A DNA stretch of 64,000 nucleotides from Aphelidium insulamus (Eukaryota; Aphelidiomycota; Aphelidea; Aphelidiaceae). Below, piece by piece: positions 11,358 through 21,022 of this stretch. The stretch spans positions 186,001-250,000 of the forward strand of contig JAZDSV010000005.1 in NCBI GenBank assembly GCA_036784855.1, in the 5' to 3' direction. The position numbers and the translations under genes were made by a program. Every line of letters starts with the position of its first letter. Position 1 is the stretch's first letter. Under the pieces are notes generated by a model. That model was not told the origin of the DNA. It ran no database searches and saw only the letters and a list, made by a program, of their open reading frames with translations.

Positions 11358-13029
11358 TCACATTTTCTGACGCGGCGTGGCTGCCTTGCGCTGCTTGCTG
11401 GAACCCATGGCGGCAAGCGCCGGTTTGCGCTTGGCAACAGGGACGGGTGTTACTATTTCCGAAATGGGCATTACAGGTGTGTCAACACCACTGTCAGCCG
11501 AGGAGGAGCTACAGCTGGCTTCAGCCATGGACATTGCACGACTTGGGCCAGCAGCATTAGAATTGCGTGTTGGTGTCTTCCCTTTGCCCGCAGCAGTGCT
11601 ACGCGCTGATTGTTTTGGCGCTGCATTTTTGTGAAAGTTTCGAAGCGCATCCGAGACATTCGGGTCCCCAGAAAGCGTGCTGCCATCAAAGTCACGTGCC
11701 GGAATCTTGCCCTTCTCGGCCGCAGTGCGTGGATGGTCGACAATTTCAACAAAGTCATGTGACGGCATCTTGCCCTTCTCGGCAGCGGTGCGCGCACGCT
11801 GGGCATGCTGAGTGCTGGAGCCGGCATCATTGTCCACGCCACCACTGTTGTCAGCATCATCGGCATCGTCAATCAGCGTAATTACCGTCTTACGCGTAGC
11901 TGTGGCAGTGCGTGCCGCCTCTGCAGCAACTTCTTTGTCATGAGCATCGATCTGCTCGAGCAAGTCCGCCAAAATTTGTCATTGTTCGCCGACAAACCCA
12001 ATGGCGGTTCCGTGGAGGATGCCGCAGTGGTTGCTTCGGCCGTTACAGCAGGGTTCCCATTGCATCAGCTTTTGCCGCAGTACCACGGCGCGTAGCTGGT
12101 GGAAGCGGCGACGATGTAATCGTTGCACGAGACGAACCTGCCGGGGCCAACAATTCAGACGGGTCAGAGTCGCGTGGCGCAGGTTGCGTAGGTCGGCGGA
12201 AGTTCCACAGCGAGGCTGGCAGCGGGCGACGTAACACCGGGCGTAGCGGCGGCAATCACATTACGTCCTCCAGTGACAGATGCAAACGTGAAGTCGGTTG
12301 GATCGAGGCAGATCGTTGTCACCGTGTTGTCCGCAACAACAACATCACCCAGGCAGCCTGCACAGCAGATTAGTTATTACACAGAGTAAAACACTGGGCA
12401 CGTACCGCTGAAGAACAGCGCAGAGCGACGATGCATCTTCCCCACCATGTTGTCGTACTGAATGACGTTGTAGGCGCACTCGAACTGACGGTATCCAGTC
12501 AGTGACTGCGAGATATATCAAAGCATATCGTACCGTGACAGTGGCACTAATGCTGTTGGCGTACAGAGGCGTTTCGATCTGGATTGCCGTGTTGCTGGGG
12601 CCGTTGTACGCGCCCACACCACAGATACGCGGCGAGAATGGCGCTGCAGTTTTGTTTGTCAGTATGAATGCATGTATACGCGTGTATGCGTGTGTGTAAA
12701 CGTACGCTGATCGCCATGCAGCGGGAGCAAACGGCTTGCCTCCACCAGCATGAAAAGTAACGCGTGGTGACGCGACCTTCAAGGATGTAGGTGCACGTCG
12801 GCATGGGTTCAACCACCTCGCGATCCACGTCCGTCCACGACACCATCATGATCAGGAGACACTGTCAGTCACCGTTACACGGCACTGTCACAGCAATCAC
12901 AATGTGCTTACGGTGCGTGGTGCCGGCGAAAACCGTGGCATTGCTGCGGATCCAGCGCGAACCACGCGCGTCCGAGTCGTCCGGGTACACGTAGTTGATG
13001 ATGACAGGGCCGATGAAGAAGGCAGGCAT
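11358..13029 (-). pseudogene. Unknown multi-exon gene, probably decayed
   Basis: Not recognised. Exon 1 (13029-12912) starts MPAFFIGPVIINYVYP and ends at a clean GTAAGC donor. Further pieces with sensible protein and splice signals are around 12640-12540 (TAIQIETPLYANSISATVT), 12495-12413 (ECAYNVIQYDNMVGKMHRR) and 12370-12164 (CLGDVVVADNTVTTICLDP). The second exon (about 12850-12705) is open only in frames that do not agree with its flanking splice phases. The tail 11972-11358 is open but lacks an in-frame ATG; it is Ala/Ser/Thr-rich with a repeated RTAAEKGK motif followed by MP or IP. A TATA-like TTTATAG lies about 90 bp before the ATG. A truncated relative lies at 51760-51890. Alternatives are an active gene with unusual splicing, or sequence errors. 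Confidence 0.4.
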
Positions 13030-13173
13030 GGCGCGCGTGAGAGTGAGCGAGTGAGTGCGCGATGTGTTTCCAGTATGTAGTGTAGTGAAAACGTGAAAGG
13101 CAAGCGACACAGTCTATAAATGTGGCTTGCAGAGTGCTGAAATGTGCTCAACGGAGACTGCGAGCGCTGCGAC

Positions 13174-13273
13174 GCGCGGCTTTTATGCTGCGGCAGAAGT
13201 TTGTGTCACGTAATTTCAGGCAGGCGCGGCTTTTATGCTGCGGCAGAAGTTTGTGTCACGTAATTTCAGGCAG
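13174..13273. repeat. Perfect 50-bp tandem duplication
   Basis: Units 13174-13223 and 13224-13273 are identical (each begins GCGCGGCTTTTATG and ends CAGGCAG). It lies in the intergenic stretch 13030-13490, where no gene is seen, upstream of the unknown gene at 11358-13029. Confidence 0.95.
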
Positions 13274-13490
13274 GAGCGAGGATTGGTCGTCAAGGTGGAG
13301 AGGGCCAATCGGGGCAGAAAGTGCACATTTTTGTAAATTAGTTGTCGGGCGCTTTTATAATATGATATCCTCTTCACCAAGCACCAGGAAAAAAGCATGC
13401 AATGCACACCTACCTCACATAAAGGCATACAGTCACACTACATACGTTTCATGTAGTATATTCAGGTTGCGCAGGGGCAAAACAGCCGTT

Positions 13491-15131
13491 TTAAATCAAT
13501 TCCTCGTCCGCGTGATGGCCGGCGTGCATGATGTCGTCGTCGCAGAGGTACTGGCGCCACGGTAGGCCAAGCGCGTCACTGCCCGTCTCCCGGTCCGAGA
13601 GTAGCAGCATGTCGGCACATGTGAGGCCCCGCATTTTGAGCACGTCGGCAGAGAAATCGGTGGCCGAGAGAACATTGCCATCTATATCTTCTTCAAGTAT
13701 ATCGGCGAGGGAGATTGTGGGCGAGTGATCACCGCTAGTTGCGCTCAGAGATAGCAGCGAGTCAGTTGACGAATGGAAGCAATGACGGTTATGATGATGG
13801 TGGTCCGGGGAGCCCGGCACAGACAGCTCTTCGTCGCTCGAGACTTGCCAGAAATCAGTCGACGCCAGGAAAGGATCATCGGAAGATTTTTGAATGCCCA
13901 GTCGGTGCAGCGGTGCAGTGAGCGGCAGGCCGGCGGTGGGCGCGACTGGCAAACACCCAAACACAGAGGCAGGCAATGTTCGAGTGGTAGCGGTGCCATT
14001 CCCAAGATCAATCGACAAGGGAATTGCAGATCGAAGTGTTGTTGCCTCTCTGGGTTCTTGTGGCGGCGCCGGCGAAGGGCTGGGAGACGGCCGCGGAGTA
14101 GGAAGGGGCGCCGTGCTGCGTTTGACATGCTTGACTGCGGGCGGCGATGCATCATTGTTGGCAGGAGAGTGGGGCTGATGCTGGACGGTTGGCAGAGAAG
14201 ATGGTCGTGACGACTCGCGCCTGACTCTACGCGCCGAAACACTAGCGCTGACGGCAACGCTTGCCGTAGTGGTAGAGATGGAGGAACCGAGAGTGCCACT
14301 GGTACGACGGGTAGTGCGCCTGCTTGTTTCGGGTATATCATCGGGTGGGGGCCGTTTCAAGGCGCGGTTGGGTGTCGGAGGCGAGTGGCCGCCATCATCA
14401 CTGCTGCTCAAATCATCAGACAAGACTTCCGACAGCGATGAGGATGACGCATCGTCGATGGCATCGCCCATGTCCGAAGTTAGCGCGCGTTGCCGGTCTT
14501 CATCTTCGTCGAATGCAAGAATTTGTGACATTAACTCGTCTTCTTCCTGGCGACGAACAAGGCTGTCATCAGCGGTTGTTGCTGTTCTAGTGGCGGCGAT
14601 GCTAGACTCGACAGGGACATCGGGGCCGCTACACAGCGAGGCAGCAGAGAGGCTGAAATGCAAAGCTGTGTTGCCAGCAGCTTCTGTCGCCGCCGAGACA
14701 GAGGCCTTGGTATCGGGATCTGTGGCGATGCCCGCAGGCGAAGTGGACGAGGCAGCAGATGCAGTAGCGGGCGCGTCAGAGAGCGACTTGAACGTCATCT
14801 GACGCTGCATGTCCCACATTTCCAGCAGGTAGGCGGCGTACTCGACCGAGAGAGGCGATGTCTTGACATTATGCAGCTGCTGGTACTTGCGCACCCACTC
14901 TTGCGCTTGACGCATGAAATGCTCCGAACGGCCAGTTCGCAGCGTCATCGACGCGGCCGATATGTCAATGCAACCACTGGCCAGACCATGCGTCGGTATA
15001 GAGGAAGTGACCGCAGATTTGTTGGCAGTGATGCGCGGGGAGGAAGAGGTGGCGACGGCGCCGGGGGAGGCACAGGCACCCGTGTACTGGCTGACGGGGT
15101 CGGCACAGGCGGTAAGCGCGATCGGTGGCAT
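13491..15131 (-). CDS. Unknown Ser/Thr/Ala-rich, acidic protein
   Basis: Single exon, 546 residues, not recognised. The ATG at 15131 (MPPIALTACADP) is the first true start; reading further upstream gives only non-ATG codons. Residues about 70-125 form the only compact-looking helical segment (HFMRQAQEWVRKYQQLHN, then LSVEYAAYLLEMWDMQRQ), possibly a small interaction domain. The rest is low complexity: acidic Asp/Glu/Ser runs, poly-Ser, Pro-rich and His runs, as in nuclear regulators. The 5' flank carries GT/CA microsatellites. No catalytic motif is visible. Confidence 0.65.
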   Translation of the reverse strand: MPPIALTACADPVSQYTGACASPGAVATSSSPRITANKSAVTSSIPTHGLASGCIDISAASMTLRTGRSEHFMRQAQEWVRKYQQLHNVKTSPLSVEYAAYLLEMWDMQRQMTFKSLSDAPATASAASSTSPAGIATDPDTKASVSAATEAAGNTALHFSLSAASLCSGPDVPVESSIAATRTATTADDSLVRRQEEDELMSQILAFDEDEDRQRALTSDMGDAIDDASSSSLSEVLSDDLSSSDDGGHSPPTPNRALKRPPPDDIPETSRRTTRRTSGTLGSSISTTTASVAVSASVSARRVRRESSRPSSLPTVQHQPHSPANNDASPPAVKHVKRSTAPLPTPRPSPSPSPAPPQEPREATTLRSAIPLSIDLGNGTATTRTLPASVFGCLPVAPTAGLPLTAPLHRLGIQKSSDDPFLASTDFWQVSSDEELSVPGSPDHHHHNRHCFHSSTDSLLSLSATSGDHSPTISLADILEEDIDGNVLSATDFSADVLKMRGLTCADMLLLSDRETGSDALGLPWRQYLCDDDIMHAGHHADEELI

Positions 15132-16036
15132 CGTGGTGGTGGTGGCAGCCGGCAAGTGAGACGGCGATGGCGATGATGACTACTGCACTACAACAATAGC
15201 AAGTGTGCCAGGCGAGACGAGACGATGGATGACGTAGGACGCGGCGGCGCTGTGCACAATTTGTTGTTGTGCCCGGCGATGAGACGACGACGACGACAAA
15301 TAAAGGGTGCGCGCGCGTGTAAGCAGCAGCAAGCAGTCAGACCTTGTGTGTGTGTGTGTCTGAGTGCCGGGCGGGTGTGTGTGTGTGTGTGTGTACGCAA
15401 ACAAATCGCGTCGTGGTCGATCGCGTGGGGCGGCGTCGGCGGGCGTCCAGTTGTCGGTGGCGTCGACTCTACCGTTGGCTGGCTGGCTACACGGCAAAAG
15501 TGTAAGTGCACGTCAAGCATGCCAACATGGCACCACGTACCACACCCGGTGGCAAGTGGGCTTGTCTGTGCGAGCGCACGTGCGTGCTTGTGTATAGCTG
15601 ATGGCTTGAAACTGCCGCAACGCCAGCAATATGAACTCTGCGCACCCGAAGTACCGCTAGTGTTGTAGGGGGGCGATTATACAGTGGTGGCGCTGTAGAG
15701 TAAACCCGTCAAGGTCACCCCGTGGATGATATGTGGGAGTAGCGGCACGCGAATGGCCGATGATGCGTGACGTGGCGCGCTGTGGCGTCTCCGATCCGAT
15801 TGTGCGGCTTCTTCGATGGATGTGTCATGCATGCACACCGTGACGCCGCTATCCATGCATGAGGAGCATACAGTGACATGCTCACTGGGAGTATTGCATA
15901 TAGCTGTTGCTGTACTTGCTAGCAACTGTGTAGTTTCACAAATGTCTCGTCTGCATTTCACTTGCAAATGTAGGATATGTTACTTGGGATATGATATGAG
16001 GATATGCCACAACATATGTCAAATAACACAGAATTC
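15132..16036. other. Intergenic stretch with dinucleotide repeats
   Basis: Holds two GT-rich microsatellites around 15345-15395 and the probable promoter of the minus-strand gene ending at 13491. No protein with recognisable features is seen up to the LINE insertion site. Confidence 0.5.
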
Positions 16037-16049
16037 ACTGTAGGTAAGT
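16037..16049 (+). repeat. LINE target-site duplication, left copy
   Basis: ACTGTAGGTAAGT, identical to 19305-19317. The target resembles a splice junction (GTAG followed by GTAAGT); in the uninterrupted locus this would lie upstream of the universal stress protein gene. Confidence 0.93.
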
Positions 16050-19000
16050 CCCGCCACATTGATGCCGCCTCGGATCATCTGCCGATATTGACTAGCATTG
16101 TTATATCGGCGCAAGATCATCCGTGTGAAGCTCCACGGCCAAACTGGCGACGGGCAGATTGGACCGCAGTGTGCAGTGATCTGACACAGCGCCTCCACAA
16201 TGTACTGGGCGCTTCTCACATTGACAACACCGGCGATGTTGACATGTACTCGTATTGTATGCTTGCTGCGGTACAGGAAAACATTGACCGCACAATTCCT
16301 ACTCTACGGCCATCAGTCCGAGCTCAGGCTTGGTGGAACGCCGAGATCGACGAGTGTCGCAAGCATGTGGCTAGACTACGGCACTCCATGCAAAAGCACC
16401 GCACGCAGGGTAATGCTACAGCATGGCGGGATGCGCGGCGGAGCCTACATCGCAAAATTGCAACTGCAAAGCAAACGCTGTGGCAAGAAATGACGGCGAC
16501 GGACGACCCGAAACAGCTGTGGCGCATGGTGAACTCGCTAAAGGCAGCGCCGCGGACTCAATCACTGCCCACAATTGTCTCGGACGGCCAGCAGCATGTG
16601 ACAGAAAACGCCAAGTTGAAATGTCTCGCCTCGTCATTCTTCCCACCGCGTCCGGCTCACATTCCGATCCTTGACCGTGCCGCACCTGGCTGTGATGATA
16701 GTGCCCCCAGCATAACAGCCGCGGAGATCGAGGCCGTGTTACGCGATGCCGCCGCATATAACGCACCCGGTCCAGATCGGATCCCTTACAAATACTGGCA
16801 GAGCGTGTGGCCAGTGGCTGGAGCCTACATTGTCCGACTACTCAACGCATGCCTGCAGTATAGCCACTTGCCGTCACCATTTAAAGTCGGCATAACCATG
16901 ATTATACCAAAGAGCGGCAAGTCGGACTACACCAGCCCTCGAGCATATCGCCCTATCACCATGCTGCCCACGCTTGCAAAGCTGATGGAGGGTGTGATGG
17001 CCCGACGACTGGCGTTCTACGCCGAGAGTCGCTATCTGCTTCCAGCATCGCAATATGGCTTCCGGGCGCATCGCTCATGCGAACAAGCGGTGCATAGTTT
17101 GGTGCAGCAGGTGCAGCAAGGTTGGAGACGCAAGCAAACAACGACTGCAGTGTTTTTGGATGTCAAAGGCGCATATGACACAGTACTGCATGACCGCCTG
17201 CTGCACTGTCTGTCTGCATCGGCACTGCCGCCACAATTTGTCAACTACACCGCTGCATTTCTGAAAGGGCGCCGAGCTATCCTTACCTCGCCCACCGGCC
17301 AGAGCATGGACATAGCGCTTGACATGGGGCTGCCACAAGGATCGCCGCTCTCCCCGATTCTCTACTTGTTCTACAATGCACCGGCGTTTGACATCTTGCG
17401 TGAGAACGGGGCTCGAGTGATTGGCTTTGCGGACGACTTGACATGCACTGTCTCGTCCAGGTCCACGGCGAAAAATGTGCGGATTCTTGAGAATGCCATT
17501 AAAAAGCTGCAAGAGCAATGGAGCCGCCCATTCAACCAGCAGCTTGAACCCACAAAGTCCGTTCTGCTCCACTTCACCGGTAGGAAACAGCGACCACAGC
17601 TGCCGGACCTGCACATCTCGGACACAGCAATTAGGGCGTCGCAAACCGCCCGCATGCTGGGCGTACAAGTCGACAGCAAGCTGAACTGGAAAACACATGT
17701 GCACATGGCAACTGGCAAGGCCTCGCGTGCCCTTAACTCCATCATTCACGCCGGTAACAGTATGTGGGGAGCCTCTCTGCTGACACGAAGACATCTTGCA
17801 ATGTCCATGATTATTCCGGTGCTAACTTATGCTGCGACTGCGTGGTCTCCGACGGCGCTACAATACACAACACGTATATCGGACATGGAGGCCGAGTATC
17901 GCCGAGTGCTGCTGTGGATAACGGGAGCCCTGAAGTGCACACCAACTCATGCACTCCTAGCTGAGGCGGGCATGCTACCTCTGTCAATTCTGCTACGACA
18001 GACAGCCGAAATGCAGTGGACAACCTGGACGTCCTACCCACGTCACCACCCTGCTAGGCAACAAGTAGATGCTACGCCGGCACTCCGGGACAAGAGGAAA
18101 TGTTACTGCGAGCCAGGCGAGATTCTGACTGACCAGATTAATAGCTATATCTGGCCAGCACCGCCCGAGACCGCAACGCACTCACATCCCCCGTGGCTGC
18201 CTCGGGCTCCGCCAAGTCTCACAGTTCAAGTCGCCCCAACCGCAGAAGCTGCTCTGACCAGCTGGCTCACTACACATGAATATTATGTCGAACGGGGACG
18301 AGTACTGTATACAGCCATTCACACATCGGCCCAAGGAAGTGCATTGGCATGCTTACAGCAGGAGCAGCACAGCGGGATTACGGCATTCAAAATCCCAATA
18401 TTCTACCAGCGACATCAGGCAGAATTAGCAGCACTCGTGGCAGCTGTGCGCCGCGCTGCAGCAGAAAAGTGTCATCGACCGGTTGTTATGTGGTGTCAGG
18501 ATCGAGCTACAGTGCAAAGTCTTTGCCAACTGGCAGTCAGCAAGTCACCACTGGCACACCAGTTGAATCAGCTGTTGTGCACACTGACACAGGAAGTCAC
18601 GGTCCACTGGCTTCCTCATATGCCGCACCATGCTACTCCAGCAAATGCTGCTTATGCCGCCGCCCGGGTAGCAGCCACTGACCACGCAGTGCCGCTTTTT
18701 GATCTGCATGAAGGCATCCGACTGAATGATGCCAAGCGTAGTATACAACGCCATGCTCGGCGGCAACATCAAGCCAAGTGGGAGACAGAGGAAAAGCTGA
18801 ACGAGTCATCGCTGTACTATGATGACATTCTCTCGGCCCCGGCTCTCTTACAGCGTCTGCATGCTGGCCGCACTAGACGACAGTCGAGTGTTCTTACTCA
18901 GCTCCGTTCCGGCTACTACCCAACATTTTCTGTGCTAAAACGACTGCGACTCACAGACTGTGCCGACTGTCGATACTGTGGTACCCGTGATGACATTGCC

Positions 19001-19304
19001 CACCGCGTCCGACATTGTCTGTCTCGACAGGCGGAACGTGCTCAACTCCGTGACAACCTGGCTCAACTCGGCATATTCACGCTGGAGCTGCGTCTGATAC
19101 TACAACATCCACAAGCGGCAGCAGTACTTGCAAACTTTTTCACGCAGTGCGATGGCTGACCACACCGCTTTACTCCGCATGGAGTCCATCACTGTGAACT
19201 GAAGTATATTTTGTATATGTCAACACGCACTCGGGCAACCAACGGTGCAACGTCATGACCGACCGGTTAGATACATTTAATGAATAAATCAATCAATCAA
19301 TCAA
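16050..19304 (+). mobile_element. 5'-truncated non-LTR retrotransposon (LINE, I/Tad-like)
   Basis: Bounded by a 13-bp direct repeat, ACTGTAGGTAAGT, at 16037-16049 and 19305-19317, which is a target-site duplication. The 3' end is a tetranucleotide tail (AATCAATCAATC...). The 5' end starts inside the endonuclease domain, so most of the endonuclease and any ORF1 are missing: the usual result of incomplete reverse transcription. The remaining reading frame is uninterrupted, so the insertion is probably young. Confidence 0.93.
16052..19159 (+). CDS. LINE ORF2 polyprotein: endonuclease end, reverse transcriptase, RNase H-like, zinc knuckle (5' partial)
   Basis: Starts in frame within the element. 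Domains in order: the last endonuclease motif SDHLPILTS; reverse transcriptase with YRPITMLPTLAKLME, QYGFRAHRSCEQA, FLDVKGAYDTV, GLPQGSPLSPILY and the catalytic FADD in IGFADDLTC; a thumb region; an RNase H-like fold near the C-terminus (QAELAALVAAV, WCQDRATVQSL, HWLPHMPHHATPANAAY); and a C-terminal LRSGYYPTFSVLKRL with a CRYC...H...C knuckle. The RNase H part has lost at least two of four catalytic acids. RT, RNase H and knuckle order fits the I/Tad branch. About 1035 residues without a stop. Confidence 0.9.
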   Translation, partial: RHIDAASDHLPILTSIVISAQDHPCEAPRPNWRRADWTAVCSDLTQRLHNVLGASHIDNTGDVDMYSYCMLAAVQENIDRTIPTLRPSVRAQAWWNAEIDECRKHVARLRHSMQKHRTQGNATAWRDARRSLHRKIATAKQTLWQEMTATDDPKQLWRMVNSLKAAPRTQSLPTIVSDGQQHVTENAKLKCLASSFFPPRPAHIPILDRAAPGCDDSAPSITAAEIEAVLRDAAAYNAPGPDRIPYKYWQSVWPVAGAYIVRLLNACLQYSHLPSPFKVGITMIIPKSGKSDYTSPRAYRPITMLPTLAKLMEGVMARRLAFYAESRYLLPASQYGFRAHRSCEQAVHSLVQQVQQGWRRKQTTTAVFLDVKGAYDTVLHDRLLHCLSASALPPQFVNYTAAFLKGRRAILTSPTGQSMDIALDMGLPQGSPLSPILYLFYNAPAFDILRENGARVIGFADDLTCTVSSRSTAKNVRILENAIKKLQEQWSRPFNQQLEPTKSVLLHFTGRKQRPQLPDLHISDTAIRASQTARMLGVQVDSKLNWKTHVHMATGKASRALNSIIHAGNSMWGASLLTRRHLAMSMIIPVLTYAATAWSPTALQYTTRISDMEAEYRRVLLWITGALKCTPTHALLAEAGMLPLSILLRQTAEMQWTTWTSYPRHHPARQQVDATPALRDKRKCYCEPGEILTDQINSYIWPAPPETATHSHPPWLPRAPPSLTVQVAPTAEAALTSWLTTHEYYVERGRVLYTAIHTSAQGSALACLQQEQHSGITAFKIPIFYQRHQAELAALVAAVRRAAAEKCHRPVVMWCQDRATVQSLCQLAVSKSPLAHQLNQLLCTLTQEVTVHWLPHMPHHATPANAAYAAARVAATDHAVPLFDLHEGIRLNDAKRSIQRHARRQHQAKWETEEKLNESSLYYDDILSAPALLQRLHAGRTRRQSSVLTQLRSGYYPTFSVLKRLRLTDCADCRYCGTRDDIAHRVRHCLSRQAERAQLRDNLAQLGIFTLELRLILQHPQAAAVLANFFTQCDG

Positions 19305-19317
19305 ACTGTAGGTAAGT
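19305..19317 (+). repeat. LINE target-site duplication, right copy
   Basis: ACTGTAGGTAAGT directly after the AATC tail, identical to 16037-16049. Confidence 0.93.
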
Positions 19318-19894
19318 TCAAGTATCAAATTACTGCCCCCCCCCCCCAGCCAAAGCCACAGCTGTCTCGTGAGCCCAATGAGAGAGTCGCTGGTAGCTGT
19401 GAGATTGTCGACATCTTAGAGGGCTAGACATATCAAGTTCCTCACAGTATAATTTTCAACATAATGATGTAGAGTACATAGGGCCTAAAATATATGGACT
19501 CCGCCAGTTGCTTCCATTCCATGTGCATGAGAACTTAACGAAAGGTTTGCGCAAGCGCCACATAAATAAGTAAAATTTTTGTAACGTTGTAACGTATTAA
19601 AGACATCTGTGGGTCACGACATGTTAAAAGACTGAATTAAAGATCACACAGCAACAGCGATGTACTGCCCACAACAAGATGTGGGACGAGATGCGTGTAC
19701 ACTGACGGGAAAAAAGGAGAAGTTCCTCCAAGTAGGCAAGCCGTTTTGGGTCAACTTTTTTTTCTTCAGCGTTCCAAACACTCCTGGAACCCGCTGGATG
19801 ATTCACAATGGCGTGAACAGTCAGACACACACACACACACACAGTGAACAGTGGCGCCACATTCATACACGCAATATAATATCTCCCGTTCAAC
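19318..19894. other. Intergenic stretch before the universal stress protein
   Basis: Contains a C13 homopolymer near 19336-19348 and a short CA repeat near 19825-19842. The promoter of the stress protein gene is presumably here; no clear TATA box was identified. No gene is seen. Confidence 0.5.
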
Positions 19895-20841
19895 ATGTCT
19901 GCACCCGCCGCCGCCGCCGCCACCAAGCAGCCCGACAACAATGGCCCCACCGGCGTCGATGCCGAGGAGCACATTGAGCACCACCACATGGACACGCCCA
20001 CTGCGGCCAAGGCTTCCACGCCCGCGCCCAGCATTGCCCCAGCCGCCACAAAGTACTCGCGCGTAGTCATGATCTCGCTGGATGCCTCGTCCAGCAGTGA
20101 CAATGCCTTCAACTGGGCTCTGGGTAGGTCTCAATGAATGTACAGACATTTGAAGTGAGTCTCACCACCACCGCGCGCAGAAAACTTTATCCGCCCCGAT
20201 GCCGGCGACCTTGTTGTGCTAGCGACCGTGCGCGAACCTGTCATAGTCCCTGGTGCGTACTAGTGTGTGTGTGTTATATTTCATTGAAAAGTCCCTAACT
20301 AGTGTGATGCAGGAGCGTACGGTATGCACGCATGTACGCGCGTAGTCCACACGCAGTTCTCTAGTGTCGTCCGCGCGTGAGTGCACTTGCTAACCATACA
20401 CCATTCACCGCAGGGTACATGGACTTTGGAAATTACATTGCCGAGGCCGAGGAGCAGTCGCGTATCCGCGCGCTCGCTCTGATTAAAAAGTATGGCCAGC
20501 AGCTGCTCAAGCGCTTTGGTCTGGCCACGGCCGCCGGCCCGGACGCCAAGCTCACCGTTAAGGGCAAGTAATATTCTGGGTGTTGTGTTCTTTCTATCTG
20601 CATCGATATATATATATATAGATATAGATATATATAATATCCAGGCATTGTCATGCGCGGCGACCCGCGCGACGAAATTGTGCGCAAGGCACAGGAGCTG
20701 AATGCCACCGCTGTCATCATGGGCAGCCGCGGTATGGGCGCCTTCAAGCGCGCCTTCATTGGCAGTGTCAGCGACTATGTTGTCCACCACGCCAACGTCC
20801 CTGTGATCATTGTGAAGCTGGACGCCGACAAGAAGCAGTAG
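19895..20841 (+). CDS. Universal stress protein family (UspA fold)
   Basis: Small nucleotide-binding stress protein. Exons 19895-20123, 20181-20252, 20414-20563 and 20645-20841 give about 215 residues. An Ala/Pro-rich N-terminal extension of about 55 residues precedes the UspA domain (YSRVVMISLDASSSS, IVMRGDPRDEIV). The ATP-binding signature G-x2-G-x9-G-S is present in MGSRGMGAFKRAFIGSVSD, so this is the ATP-binding subtype. The third intron uses a GC donor (AAGG then GCAAGT): only this splice gives the continuous KGIVMRGD. That intron also holds a TA/GA-rich repeat. Confidence 0.93.
20564..20644 (+). other. GC-AG intron
   Basis: Starts GCAAGTAATATT and ends ATATCCAG. No GT donor in the vicinity restores the UspA reading frame, while the GC donor joins AAG G to GC ATT exactly. 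Confidence 0.8.
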
Positions 20842-21022
20842 TCGGGGACTGTTGTCCGACAGCATACACACGCACACACACACACACACACACAAAGTAT
20901 TAATACAGTCATCATGAAGTGCACAGTATATCTATTTTACGCATGCGTGTATAGTATGTGCAATATAGTATGCAAGCATAATTACCGTTGGTCTAATTAT
21001 GCATCCGCAATTAACACATTAA

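Noticed and set aside
15131-15155. Upstream start for the Ser-rich protein
   Set aside because: The codon is TTG; the first ATG is at 15131.
15345-15395. GT/CA microsatellites as regulatory elements
   Set aside because: Simple dinucleotide repeats also occur elsewhere in the window (19825, 20868, 28197, 52057) with no shared position relative to genes.
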